Shown here piece after piece: positions 11,646 through 21,554 of a DNA stretch of 64,000 bases; position 1 is the first letter of the stretch, and each line of letters opens with the position of its first letter. Source of the stretch: Acanthosepion pharaonis (taxonomy: Eukaryota; Mollusca; Cephalopoda; Sepiida; Sepiidae); assembly GCA_903632075.3 (NCBI GenBank), contig CAHIKZ030001200.1, positions 30,001 through 94,000 of the forward strand, read 5' to 3'. A program made the translations under genes and the position numbers. Under the pieces are notes generated by a model that made no database searches, had not been told where the DNA came from, and saw nothing but the letters and a program-made list of their open reading frames with translations.

Positions 11646-11800
11646 ACTTGTTCAAAATTTTTATATAGATAACACGCTCCTTCCCAGAAACTAAAGTCTA
11701 TATATATAAGCCACAGGTGAGTTATGTGACTGTTGAATTTGCGCCTGAGCTAAAACGCTAGCCGCCTAAGCAGAGACAAGCTATACATACACATACATAC

Positions 11801-11837
<37 letters not shown>

Positions 11838-11844
11838 TTATATA

Positions 11845-12324
11845 TGCGTGTTTCATTAAAACAACAGACAACGGTTAAGCTTTTTATTTTTTTTTTCTTG
11901 TGTCCGAACAAAGCTTTCTTTTTCTGGACAAAGGGTGTGTAAGAAGTGTCCGAATGTTTTATATTTCCGAGCGCTTTCGGCTATACCTTTAGTCATTATC
12001 AAAGATGATAGGATTTTTCAACTTAATTGAGTGTGTGCATTCTGTGTATGTCTTAGTGTGTGGTAGGGATGTTTTTAATTTCCGAATACGGTTAGCACAT
12101 TGTGGCTTTGTTCGTAGTTAATATTGTTAAGAGATGGCTTTTTATTTTTTTATTATTAAAGCTTCCATTATTTTTAGTCTTTTTTTTGCAGGTGGATGCA
12201 GTTAATATATTTGTGTTTTCTAATAGTATGTTTCTAATGGAGTCGGGTAAATTTGTGTGTGTGTTTAAATGGTTTCTAATGGAGCTGTGATCAGATAGGT
12301 GTAACGTAAGACGTCTGGATATAT

Positions 12325-12330
<6 letters not shown>
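11845..12330 (-). pseudogene. PLE remnant, C-terminal part of GIY-YIG endonuclease and tail
   Basis: The minus-strand frame at 12092-12400 contains 'HLSDHSSIRNHLNTH' and 'NILLENTNILTASTCKKK', followed in another frame by a lysine-rich end. This resembles the C-terminal segment of Penelope-like GIY-YIG proteins; the catalytic GIY and YIG motifs lie beyond the preserved part. Downstream on the same strand come 'ACTAAAGG', 'TAGCCGAAAGCGC' (a weak hammerhead-like GAAA phrase, 11965-12003) and a tail bordering (TA)n at 11800-11845. Frameshifted and non-functional. The PLE assignment is by recognition only. Confidence 0.5.
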
Positions 12331-12357
<27 letters not shown>

Positions 12358-12370
12358 ATGTATATAGAGA
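12330..12370. repeat. (TA)n-(TG)n microsatellite
   Basis: (TA)n followed by TG repeats at the upstream edge of the minus-strand PLE remnant. Confidence 0.85.
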
Positions 12371-12419
12371 TGTGTCTGTGTGTGTAAATCCCATTGGCAA
12401 AATTTAATAAATATATTAA

Positions 12420-12990
12420 TTTTACCAATGTGATTTACATATTTACATACCTGACGATCAGTCGTTAAGACGGACTGCAGTGGATTCAATGCTATGGAAA
12501 AGGCACCGGGCACTCGTAACTTTCCAGCCAATAAGAGGATTTATGGCAATTGACAGGTATTAATCTGAAGACACCTTTGAAGAGCCAATTATCGCCTACG
12601 TCCTCAAGTGATATAGCATTTCGAAAAGAGATTTTACTTAATGTCCAGTCTCCATTGTAGCATTTGTTCACCGAGTCGAATGAAGTCTTGTGAATAGTCT
12701 CAAATTAGAAGAGGCCGATCATTGGCTGCTTAAATTATTTCCTGACAGCTCTCATGATTATCATAAAAAGGACGTCTGTTGATTTTGTTCCAGTTCTTTC
12801 ACGCCGGTGACATGATTTTCGCTAGATGTTCATAGTCAGTACCTGGAACTTTCCATGAATTTTCCAGACCAATTCTCCGTATATTTTATTAGTTATTTAT
12901 TGGCTGACAACTAGTGCTACTAGAAATATATAAAACATGAAGTCGAAATATACTTAATGGGTTGTTTAACGGCATATCAATTCATTAGGG
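12420..12990. other. Intergenic DNA, no feature seen
   Basis: No coding frame, SINE boxes or terminal repeats were recognised between the PLE remnant and the piggyBac-like element. Confidence 0.4.
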
Positions 12991-13000
12991 GGTCATTTAA

Positions 13001-13675
13001 CCCTAGAAAATTAACCATCAATTAAAGTTACACTACTACTATTCATGGGTATATATAAAAAAAATAAAATAAAATAAAAAAATAAATAAATAAATAAAAA
13101 TAAAAAATAAATATAAATCTTTATTTGAGATATTTTACATATTTTCTTATCTCTGTAAATAGTAATTATTAGCTGGTGAAATGAAACTTGATGGGAAGTG
13201 GGTAAAAACGGAAAACATAATTACCTTCTAAGTATCCGATGAAGAGGTGTCCACTAAAAAAATGAAAAAAAGAAAAAATCACCCGTAAACGGCTTAAATA
13301 GATTTGGCCGTTGGTCAATCTCCAATCAAATGTGTGATAACGGGGTATATTTATAGAAGTCAGTGTCTACAAGCATTTTTTAGAGGGCGTTTCAGAGTCT
13401 GATCAGCTCTGAGGGGGTTGATTTGGCGAGGTCAGTATGATGTTTGAAAGACCCGAAACTGCCTAATGATCCATTTCTAGAATATCACTGACGACGCCCT
13501 CTAGCGCTAAAAGAGCGTATATTCAAATCATGCAGACACTTCAAATTTTGTACTTTGAGTTAACATTAATAGGAACTGAAAAACATATAGGTAACCAAAT
13601 TAGGTACTGAAAATTGTAATAAAAAATAGGAAAATTTGTGTTGGGTACTATATACCCATGTTTAGTGTTCTAGGG
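13001..13675. mobile_element. piggyBac-like MITE
   Basis: Starts CCCTAGAA immediately after TTAA (12997-13000) and ends TTCTAGGG immediately before TTAA (13676-13679). TTAA duplication with CCCTAG ends is the piggyBac signature. A subterminal inverted repeat, ATGGGTATATA, lies near both ends (about 13044 and, inverted, 13650-13660). Inside is a further inverted pair 'TAGAGGGCGT' / 'ACGCCCTCTA' (13380-13503). At 675 bp and with no frame it is non-autonomous. Confidence 0.8.
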
Positions 13676-13679
13676 TTAA

Positions 13680-14370
13680 TACCTAAATTTCTTTGGAGTG
13701 TGGGTAATTTTTTTTGAACGCATTGAGGTAATGTTTCTCTTCCCTTTTGAATAATATATTACTGGTATTTTTTTTTTTTACTAGGAAAATGTATTGCGGT
13801 TATTCTTACCACAAAAAATGTATCTTTATACTTTTATAATGTTTTGACACCAGTTTTGGAGTTCACTATTTTCCCATAGCTGGGACCCTAACAGGTGCTA
13901 CCACCTTGGGTCTTGGTAGACCTGGGAATAATAGCAATTGAGAGGTGATTCCACGCTTCTCAAAATCTCCCAATCAGTGGCCTTGGTGCCGGATGTAGTT
14001 TATCGTCATACCCAGGACGCATGCTTAATGCTAATTGATGTACAAAGTCTAACATTAATAATATTGATTAATTACTAGAAACACCAGTGAAAATTTCACG
14101 TATTTCCTAACTGATTTCTCCTTGAATCTTAATTTGTATGTTAATAATTAATAAGCACATGGTAAATTCTCGGACAAAATTCCGTAGAAATTCCCTTATC
14201 GCTTCGTTATCTATTTGACAAAATCTTTAACACTATATTGAGATGACAATCACAAATATGAATATGCTAGTCGTCTTTTAAAGCAGTAAGTGAGTACAAA
14301 TCAAAAATTTCAAACTGAAAACTTTTTACATTTCACTGAACAAACTTTAAACGCATAAGAGTTCTTCTAT
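13680..14370. other. Intergenic DNA, no feature seen
   Basis: A GC-richer patch 13870-14030 has no recognisable frame. Nothing else identified. Confidence 0.4.
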
Positions 14371-14374
14371 CGTT

Positions 14375-14381
14375 CCTTTCT

Positions 14382-14417
<36 letters not shown>

Positions 14418-14987
14418 TTTCTCTCTGAAATCAAGTAACGTCTCTGATATCTTTCCCGTCTTTCCACTTGATCAAAATGAAATAGTACATTATTTATGAT
14501 ATATTGGTAGGAGACATTAAACAGTTTTATTTTTTCCGCTTTCTTTCTTTCTTTCTTTCTTTCTTTTTCTAACTGAAACGTAGTAGCGTTTTTCCGTTTT
14601 TTCTACAGGATCAAAACAGTTCATTATTTATGAGGTATTAGCAGGAGACGTTAAAATAGTTCTATCTTTCTTTCATTTTCTCTCTCACTTTTTTCTTTCT
14701 TTTTCAAACTGAAACCAAGTAGCATCTTCGATGTCTTTTCCGTTTTTTTTTTTCTACAGGATGAAAACAGCAGAGTTCATTATTTATGAGTTATTAGCAA
14801 GATACTTTAAATAGTTCTATCATTTTCACTTTCTTTCTTTTTTCTTTCTTTCTTTCTTTCTTTTCTAACTGAAACCAAGTAACGTTTTTGATATGTCTTT
14901 TCCATTTTTTTTCTACAGGATCAAAACAGTAGAGTTCATTATTTATGAGTTATTAGCAAGAGACGTTAAACAGTTCTATCTTCCTCA

Positions 14988-15029
<42 letters not shown>

Positions 15030-15245
15030 CTCATTTTCTTTTTTCTTTCTTTTTCTAACTGAAACCAAATAGCGTCTTTGATTTCTTTTCCGTTTTTTCT
15101 ACAGGATCAAAACAGTAGAGTTAATTATTTATGAGGTATAAGCAGGAGACGTTAAACATTTCTTTCTTTCTTTCACTGAAACCAACTAGGGTCCCTGATA
15201 TGTCATCTCCATTTTTCCACAGGACCTTTTTCAGCATTAAATAAT
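14375..15245. repeat. Composite minisatellite, six units with embedded (TTTC)n
   Basis: Six units start with 'CTGAAA(C/T)(C)AAGTAGCG'-type phrases at about 14425, 14571, 14708, 14868, 15059 and 15175. Each continues through 'TCTACAGGATCAAAACAG', 'TTCATTATTTATGAG' and 'AGGAGACGTTAAA' into a (TTTC)n tract of different length. Unit spacing varies from about 115 to 190 bases, almost entirely because of the TTTC tract. Not a CRISPR: the conserved part is longer than the spacers and the spacers are microsatellite. Confidence 0.85.
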
Positions 15246-15299
15246 CCAGTAAGGCTTGACATGTAAAATGAACCAACCTACAATTTCCATGAATTAATG

Positions 15300-15420
15300 T
15301 ATAATGGATCTAATCTGGTTGACCATTATAACGGAATAGTGAGTTCGATCTTCACTGGCTGCTACATACAAAATTCAACAGTCAATAAGTCAATAGGTGA
15401 TGACATATCATAAAATCAAC
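15300..15420 (+). mobile_element. Decayed tRNA-SINE fragment
   Basis: 'ATCTGGTTGACCATTATAACGG' followed by 'AGTGAGTTCGATCTTCACTGG', then 'GCTACATAC', matches the layout of the SINEs at 31430 and 39850 (tRNA-like head, then 'CACATCTAAGC'). Confidence 0.5.
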
Positions 15421-15599
15421 CAACCAGTCAGCCATACTAATCTTTGCTATACAAGCCGGACTCTGACAACTTCGCCCGCCCAAAAGACGATCATCTCCGA
15501 AAAAGACAAAGCGAAATAAATAATCAGACATTAGACAGATATATGACAATTCTGGATGAAGGCTGGGACTAGGTTAATCGGATATCTTTTGTAAATACT

Positions 15600-15982
15600 C
15601 AGGAATAATAGGTGTCGCTTTTTCTTTATTAGTTTGTCTTCTTATATGTGACGTGTCCCTTTAGGACGTTGACGATCATGGTTCTCCACTATTTCCAGTT
15701 CTTTGTATCTCTTTATACATTTTGTCTTTTTGTTATCTTGTACTAAACCTTCTTCCGCCATTCATTTACTCAAGCTCGATAGGTAGGTCATGCTTTATTT
15801 TCTTCTGTCCGTCTTCAACTTATTCTGTGTGTATCCAATTTTCCCAACCCTCTTTCCTCGTTATGTGCCGTAGAAATTTCAACTGTCTCTACCTGATGTT
15901 AAGAGTAAGTGTCCTTTTTGTTTCCATTTCTCTCTAAAACTTCGCCGTCCTCACGGGTTGGGTCCATGGTATTCTCAGCATC
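15600..15982 (-). pseudogene. RTE-like LINE, 3' part of the reverse-transcriptase frame
   Basis: On the minus strand, translations resemble the C-terminal section of RTE-type LINE proteins ('RQLKFL', a glycine/arginine-rich section, then 'MNGG'). Paralogous copies lie at 17395-18130 and 60480-61200 and align with the same word order ('GTCCATGGTATTCTCAGCATC', 'TTGCTTAGCTTT'). This copy is interrupted at 15983 by a solo LTR and resumes at 16443. It has several stops and frameshifts. The clade assignment is inference. Confidence 0.6.
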
Positions 15983-16442
15983 TGTTGTGACCAAGTAATT
16001 GGTTAAGGAATAACAAAACAAGATGTTGCAGATAAATAGTGTATTGAACATTAAATACAACAGAAGTATGTTACACTACTAGGGAGTGAGTGTCGGTTGA
16101 CCAGCGATCAGTCTATATCACTGTTATATTCAGTGACCCTCCCCACGCGGGCACATGCGGCTCAAGGCCGAGTTTAACGTGGGTCATCCGATCCCGTAGG
16201 CTCGGCCAAAAAATCCCCGTAGAATCCGCATAAACGGGTTCGTGTTATGTCTATCTTCCTGGACGAGACTCTGCCCTTCGGCACGACCTAGTCCAAAAGC
16301 AGAAAGTTCAACAAGAGCTGCGAACAATCAAAGCCTCGGTAGAACAGTCTATATCACTGTCCCTCCAAGGCTTAATTTCCTAATATTTTATAGTAAGTGG
16401 AAGAGTCCACAACAGCCTTATTAGAGGGAGGACCTCACAACA
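15983..16442. mobile_element. Solo LTR with 5-bp target duplication
   Basis: A 460-bp unit begins TGTTGTGA and ends TCACAACA and is flanked by GCATC on both sides (15978-15982 and 16443-16447). The two LINE paralogues in this window read straight through the site ('TAGCATCCTTCTGCAG' at 17834 and 'CAGCATCCTTCTGTAG' at 60733), giving an empty-site comparison. TG...CA ends, short terminal inverted repeat, 5-bp duplication and no internal coding are the marks of a solo LTR. An internal phrase 'CAGTCTATATCACTGT' occurs twice. Confidence 0.85.
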
Positions 16443-16735
16443 GCATCCTTATGTAGATGCACGTTTCTGTTATTACTTCTTCATCTGTGAGGTGATTGTT
16501 TAGAATTCACTGCCATATCGGAGGGACTGATATAATGTAATAGTTCAATAGTCTTTTCATTGTTCCTAATCAAATTTGTCTGTTCCTTAATACTTTGTTT
16601 AGCTTTTGGAAGGCATCTTTTGCTGTAACAATACGTCTTCGGATTTCGGTGTTGTACGTTCCGTCTTCTACTATCATGTTTTAAAAAAGTAAGTAAATAA
16701 GTAAATATCCGTAGCACGGTGAAGATGTGTCGTTT
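16443..16735 (-). pseudogene. RTE-like LINE, upstream part of the same interrupted copy
   Basis: The minus-strand translation contains 'NTEIRRRIVTAKDAFQKLNKVLRNRQI', the region just after the catalytic core in RTE-type reverse transcriptases. It continues across the solo LTR into 15600-15982. The upstream end is bounded by an A-rich patch near 16690. Confidence 0.6.
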
Positions 16736-16739
16736 GCCG

Positions 16740-17390
16740 GGAAGAAAATAACTTTAATAAAAAAAAAAAATGAAAAAAATATTGTCAACTAAGAAACTAA
16801 GGCGCCTCATTAAGAGAGCTGTGCGTAAGAAAAATCAGCAGGCAATAATTAAGGTCAAAAGATAACCAAAAGGCATGGTGGTCTCTTCTCTCTATTGTTC
16901 TTGGAAAGTTTGTCATCTTTACACAGTATTAAAATCTGTGTCGATTCCATTAAGCGCGTTCATTGACTATAATCACGGCCATCTATATTAAACTTAATGA
17001 TCAAGCTAACTATAAAGTCAACTTATTAACTTTAAAGAAAGTGACAAAATTCTATGAATAATCATATTTTGTACCACCAGAAGAAATAAAATGATTAATA
17101 ATAAACGAATAAATGAAACCGTAAAGTCAAAGGGCATGTGGCAGAATGGAGCTCTTAAGTGACATCTGTCCTTCTTTACGGCAGCGAATGTTGGACGATT
17201 TCCACAAAGATGAAGGGACTCGAGGCAGCTGGATATCATAGACCGAGCATATTAGCGGCGATGAGGTCTTAGAGGATTTGCAAACAAGGACGCAGCTTAA
17301 ACTTGATGATCAGGCGAACAACAAAATCATTTGATAGAATGAAAAAAATTAAATCCAGATGAATTTTTTTTTCGGTCTACATTATATAAG
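16740..17390. other. Intergenic DNA, no feature seen
   Basis: A-rich start, then ordinary AT-rich sequence. The minus frame 17018-17239 has no recognised domain. Confidence 0.4.
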
Positions 17391-17394
17391 ATCT

Positions 17395-18130
17395 TCGATG
17401 CCTCGTATGTGCCATATCCTTTCAGGACGCGTTGGCCATCATGACTCACCACAATTTCCTGTCCTTTGTAGCTCTTAATATTTTTTTTCTTTTTATTACA
17501 TCTCATAAACCTTGTTCCACCATTCATTTACTAAAGCTTGTTAGGTTGGTTATGAGTCCCCACCCCCGGTTCTCTTGCCTTCAATTTTTCCTCTTTGCTT
17601 GTTATATGACTTAGAAATTTCAATTATCTCTTTCTGATGTTAAGTATAACTGTCCTTTTTTTATTTCCACTTTCTCTCTAAAACTTTGTCGTCCTCACAT
17701 CTTGGGTCCATAGTATTATCAGTATGATTTAAAAAAATAAGTAAATATTTAAAAAAAAAAAAAAGTAAATATTTAAAAAAAAAATGGAGGATTTGCTTCG
17801 CCATTGCTCATATGTTCGGTCCATGGTATTCCTAGCATCCTTCTGCAGAATTCTGTTACTTCAAGTCTCTTCTTTATCTGTGTTAATCTTTATCTGTCCA
17901 GCATTCACTGTCATATAGGTGGATCAATATTACATAACAGTTCAGTACTCTTTTCTTAGTGTGTAACGAGATTTTTCTGTTCCTTAATACTTTGCTTAGC
18001 TTTCGAAAGGCATATTTCGCTGTCCCAATGCTCCTTATGAACTGTTTATTATTCTTGAATGGTGGATTTCTAGGTACTCATGTATCGAACAGATGCGTAA
18101 GTACATCAATAAATGCCAATAAGGAAGAGA
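17395..18130 (-). pseudogene. RTE-like LINE copy with A-rich interruption
   Basis: Same family as 15600-16735. 3' flank phrase 'GTGCCATATCCTTTCAGGACG' (compare 15650), the arginine/glycine end region, then an A-rich insertion (17725-17795, with a duplicated 'AAGTAAATATTTAAAAAAA'), then the upstream part with 'GGTATTCCTAGCATCCTTC' and 'TTGCTTAGCTTTCGAAAGGC'. Broken by stops in every frame. Confidence 0.6.
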
Positions 18131-18209
18131 GCATTTATTATATACAATAAATATTTATTTTTCATTGAAATCTTCTCCGGAATGATAACTATAACCCGCA
18201 TAAATCAAA

Positions 18210-18255
18210 TATTAAATATTTGGTTGGTGCATAATTACCAGGCGCTTTAAAACAA
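18210..18255 (+). mobile_element. mariner-type repeat, left piece (interrupted by Helitron)
   Basis: Begins 'TTGGTTGGTGCATAATTACC', a mariner-type terminal repeat also found at 19130 and 19396. The copy resumes after the Helitron at 18985 and its paralogue at 19120-19240 shows the uninterrupted sequence. Confidence 0.65.
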
Positions 18256-18818
18256 TCATACTTATTATAAAACTCAGGTTGTGTGTGTGTGTGTGTGTGT
18301 TCGTTTATATATTGGATCGGATTTCCTACATTTTTCAACCGATTTCAACAAAACTTCACAGGACTACGTAAAATTACCTTCCGATGGTTCTGACAGCGTC
18401 AAAAATTGGAAAAAACACAATTGTTTTTTAATGAAATCAATTTGAAAACATGATTAAGAGGCATTAATGAAAGGGGGTCAACTCATATCGAGTTATACTT
18501 ATTATAAAACCCAGGTTGTTTGTTTGTGTGTGTCTGTCTATCTGTCTGTGTGTATGTGTGTGTGTGTGTGTGTGTGTGTTCGTTTATATATGGGATCGGA
18601 TTTCCTACATTTTTCAACCGATTTCAACAAAATTTGACTTTGTTTTTTGGCAGATAGTGTTTCTTATTGTCTTGCAAACTTTTTTCTTTATTTTTACATT
18701 CAGAATGCTTTAAAAATTCCATTTACAAGACAATTGTTTATAATAAAATTTTATTCAATCGGTAGACTCGTAACGATTGAAAACAATGTTTTTCTTTGTG
18801 TTTGGGTTTGACAAATTC

Positions 18819-18852
<34 letters not shown>

Positions 18853-18984
18853 AATTAAGACATGCGTGTCCGTCAACCTTAAACAATAATCTTTGTCAAT
18901 TTTATTTTCCAGTCTCTATGATGGTTGATACTTGATCTATCTCTTACTGTTACATCCCCGGGCAACGCCGGGCTCTACTGCTAG
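18256..18984 (+). mobile_element. Non-autonomous Helitron
   Basis: Starts TCATACTTATTATAAAAC and ends in a CCCCGGGCAACGCCGGG hairpin about 10 bases before terminal CTAG (18981-18984). It is inserted between A (18255) and T (18985) without target duplication. These are the three hallmarks of Helitrons (5' TC, 3' hairpin plus CTRR, A/T insertion). The paralogous empty site is AAACAATATTTATT near 19160. The first ~110 bases (18258-18352) recur at 18496-18632, including a (TG)n, so the 5' end is duplicated inside. No Rep/helicase frame is present. Confidence 0.85.
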
Positions 18985-19395
18985 TATTTATTATGCACCA
19001 ATATACATTTCAGAAGTATAACACATACGGCTATTGGATGAGAGGAATCCAATGTATGTATGTAAAACATGGATTATAATATTAAAAATATTTCAGACTA
19101 TTAAATGGGAACGGACATATATATGTATTATGTAGGTGCATAATTATCAGGCGTTTTTTAAACAATATTTATTAACCAACATAAATTTCAGAAGTATAAC
19201 ACATACGACTATTGCATGTTATGAAGCCAATGTAGATATGTACATGTATATATATGTACATGTATATGTAAATTTCAGAAGTATAACACATACGACTATT
19301 GTATGTTAGGAAGCCAATGTAGATATGTACAACATGGATCATAATATTAAAAAATATTTCAGAATATTAAATGGAAACTTTCTGAGAGATATATG
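18985..19395 (+). repeat. Tandem mariner-type repeat units
   Basis: The phrase 'TTTCAGAAGTATAACACATACG' with 'CTATT..ATG', 'AATGTAGATATGTAC' and 'CATGGATTATAATATTAAAA' occurs at 19009, 19190 and 19273, twice preceded by 'GGTGCATAATTATCAGGCG'. Three related units in tandem, with small (ATGT) expansions. Confidence 0.7.
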
Positions 19396-19625
19396 TATTG
19401 GGTTGGTGCATAATTATCAGGCGTTTTTTTAAACAGTATTCATTAAGGAAGAAAAGGAACATAATAATTCAACAATAACATTTTTAAATGAATATGATTA
19501 TTGACACGCATTTTTATAGCCTGAAAATCAAATAATAGTTTTATTTAAAAAAGTAAACAAAACAGCAATTAACAAATAAACTAGCCTACAAAAACACCTG
19601 ATAATTAAGCACCAATCTAATATAA
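19393..19625. mobile_element. mariner-type MITE
   Basis: Terminal inverted repeats 'GGTTGGTGCATAATTATCAGG' (left, about 19396; one base more than quoted) and 'CCTGATAATTAAGCACCAA' (right, about 19597-19615) with TA next to both ends. About 225 bp, no frame. The TIR resembles mariner GGTTGGTGCA ends. Confidence 0.7.
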
Positions 19626-19639
19626 ATTCCAGATGCTAT

Positions 19640-20050
19640 TTCAATGAATAACGACATTTCACGCGAAGTAATTATTAATTCTCTGTATTTTTCGTTTTCC
19701 CAGAAGTAAACTTTGGAACAACAAGTGTCTGATCTGAAGAACATAAGATAGAATCTAATCAAAACATTGCGATATTGTTGCTGATGAAGGAGGAAATGCT
19801 TTCTTTTTATTTAAGGAAAACATGAAATTTGATTAGTTAACTAATGAAAATATACTTAACTGTAGGCAGGTTTACTAATTTGATATTCGTATTAAACAAG
19901 TTGAGATTGATTTTAACGTTATTTTGGCGAGCAAACTCAGCTACCCTACGACAGCCATTGTTTCTATTGTCTTTATCTAGGAAGGATATTTTCCCAGTCA
20001 CTATATTTTTAAATTCTTCAAAACTAGCGTTAACCGTTAACTTTCCTAGA
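19640..20050. other. Intergenic DNA, no feature seen
   Basis: Ordinary AT-rich sequence between a MITE and a mariner element. The short plus frame 19844-20077 crosses into the mariner end and is not a gene. Confidence 0.4.
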
Positions 20051-20052
20051 TA

Positions 20053-21279
20053 CCAAGGTGGGCTGAAAGGTTCGTAGGCTGACTACAAATGAGTCATACT
20101 AGAGCTGTGTAATCTTGGATGTATAAATTTCTAATCTTATTAATAACGGCATTGTTTCTTTCCAGGTAAACTGATAATCTGACTGTTCAAAGAAGGCTGT
20201 TAATCCTGTTGGTTAAAAAAAAATCAGCAACAGCAACTATTTCATCATAATTATTGCGATACTTGTCCCAAGCCAAGTGCTTTCTTCATGTTGGGGAACA
20301 GATGATCGTGAAATCAGGAGAATCGGGAAGGGGATCAAACAGCCCAAAGTACAATGACTCACAGAAGCAACGGAAACAAATGTCCTGCGTGCGGGAACAG
20401 TGTTATGATGAAACAAGACACCGTTCGTCAGTTTTCTTGTGTATTTTGTCTTGATAGTTTTCCTAACTGCCTCTGCAAGTTGGCATAGAACTCCGTGTGG
20501 CGCTTTTGAATATAGTCAATAAATACGTTTCGCATCCCCAAACTCCGAGGCCGTCACTTTCTTTGTAGATAAAACGACCTTTGCTGTAGGTGAGAAAGGG
20601 TGTTTCCACAACATGGGTTGTTTCTTTGTCTCAGGCTCAAAGTGGTGAGCCCAAAACTCATCTTGAATTACGAAAACATTCAAGGAAACCAGATGAATCT
20701 GTCTGAAAGAAAAATCGGATTTATTCGTGATGTGACCAGTCTACTGGTGTTTGATTAAGTGACAGAAAGCATGATACTCAATAAGTAGAAACATTTTGAT
20801 GCCAAGTTCATTGTACAAAATATTCTCAATTATATCATTGCCTATTTGATTCATAATCAACCGCCTGTCATCCTTCGCTATATGGGAACACGATCTGTTT
20901 TCCACGTTGTTGGTCGTTCAGATCATGGGTCATATTTAAGACTCCCATCCCATCTTAAATTCAGCTGCCCACTTTTGCATTGTTGATAAATCTGGAGCGT
21001 CATACCGTAATGTGGCAACCATGTCAGCATGAAAGTCCTTGGGTGCTAAATTCATTTTCTGTAGGTACCTGATGACATACGACGCCAAATTTTTTCCATT
21101 TTCAAGAGAAGTCCCTACTTGTTACATCTGACGTCTATTCTGCACAGTCAGGTGTCAGTTCACCTGAAAAGATACCATGCAGTTATTAATAAGAAATGTT
21201 GAAATTTAGGCATCCAAGATTTGTCAACTGAAGAATCACTCCGTTATAGCCAGCTTATGAAGTTTTCAGTCCACCCTGG
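20053..21279 (-). pseudogene. mariner-like transposon with dead transposase
   Basis: TIRs CCAAGGTGGGCTGAAAGGTTC (20053; quoted to 20 bases it is CCAAGGTGGGCTGAAAGGTT) and, inverted, CCAGGGTGGACTGAAAACTT, flanked by TA on both sides (20051-52, 21280-81). Minus-strand translations give, in order, 'RYLQKMNLAPKDFHADMVAT' (HTH region), 'DEFWAHHFEPETK' (DETW-type first catalytic motif), 'WKHPFSPTAK', 'GVLFHHNTVPAR' (second motif, usually HQDNAPAH) and 'SPDF'. The second catalytic Asp is replaced by Asn and the frame has several stops and shifts. Length 1227 bp is about that of a full mariner, so the copy is complete but inactive. Confidence 0.85.
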
Positions 21280-21283
21280 TAAC

Positions 21284-21550
21284 CCCTTGGACTGCAAATA
21301 TTGCCTTATCTTACACTCGTACAGCACTAAAGAGAACCCTCAAACGTAAGTAACCTTGTATTGAGTAATAATTAGGATAAGAAATCTAAAGATTGCATTG
21401 AATTTCACTCAGTGCTCTGACAGATGACGGCGCAGAAAAAATATTAATAAATCAAACCAAGTATACAATGTTATTCATTTATTTACCTGCCTTTCTAACC
21501 GCACATAAATTGTTTTGAAACGCTGTCCACTGTATTGCCAAAATAGGAAG
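21284..21550. other. Intergenic DNA, no feature seen
   Basis: No frame or repeat identified between the mariner element and the LINE tail. Confidence 0.4.
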
Positions 21551-21554
21551 TCTC

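Noticed and set aside
11965..12003. Hammerhead-like motif in the 11.9-kb PLE remnant
   Set aside because: The GAAA follows a GC stem but the CTGANGA half is not recognisable; kept only as a remark in the PLE entry.
14375..15245. Possible CRISPR-like array of regularly spaced repeats
   Set aside because: The window is eukaryotic, the spacing is irregular, the 'spacers' are (TTTC)n, and no cas genes exist.
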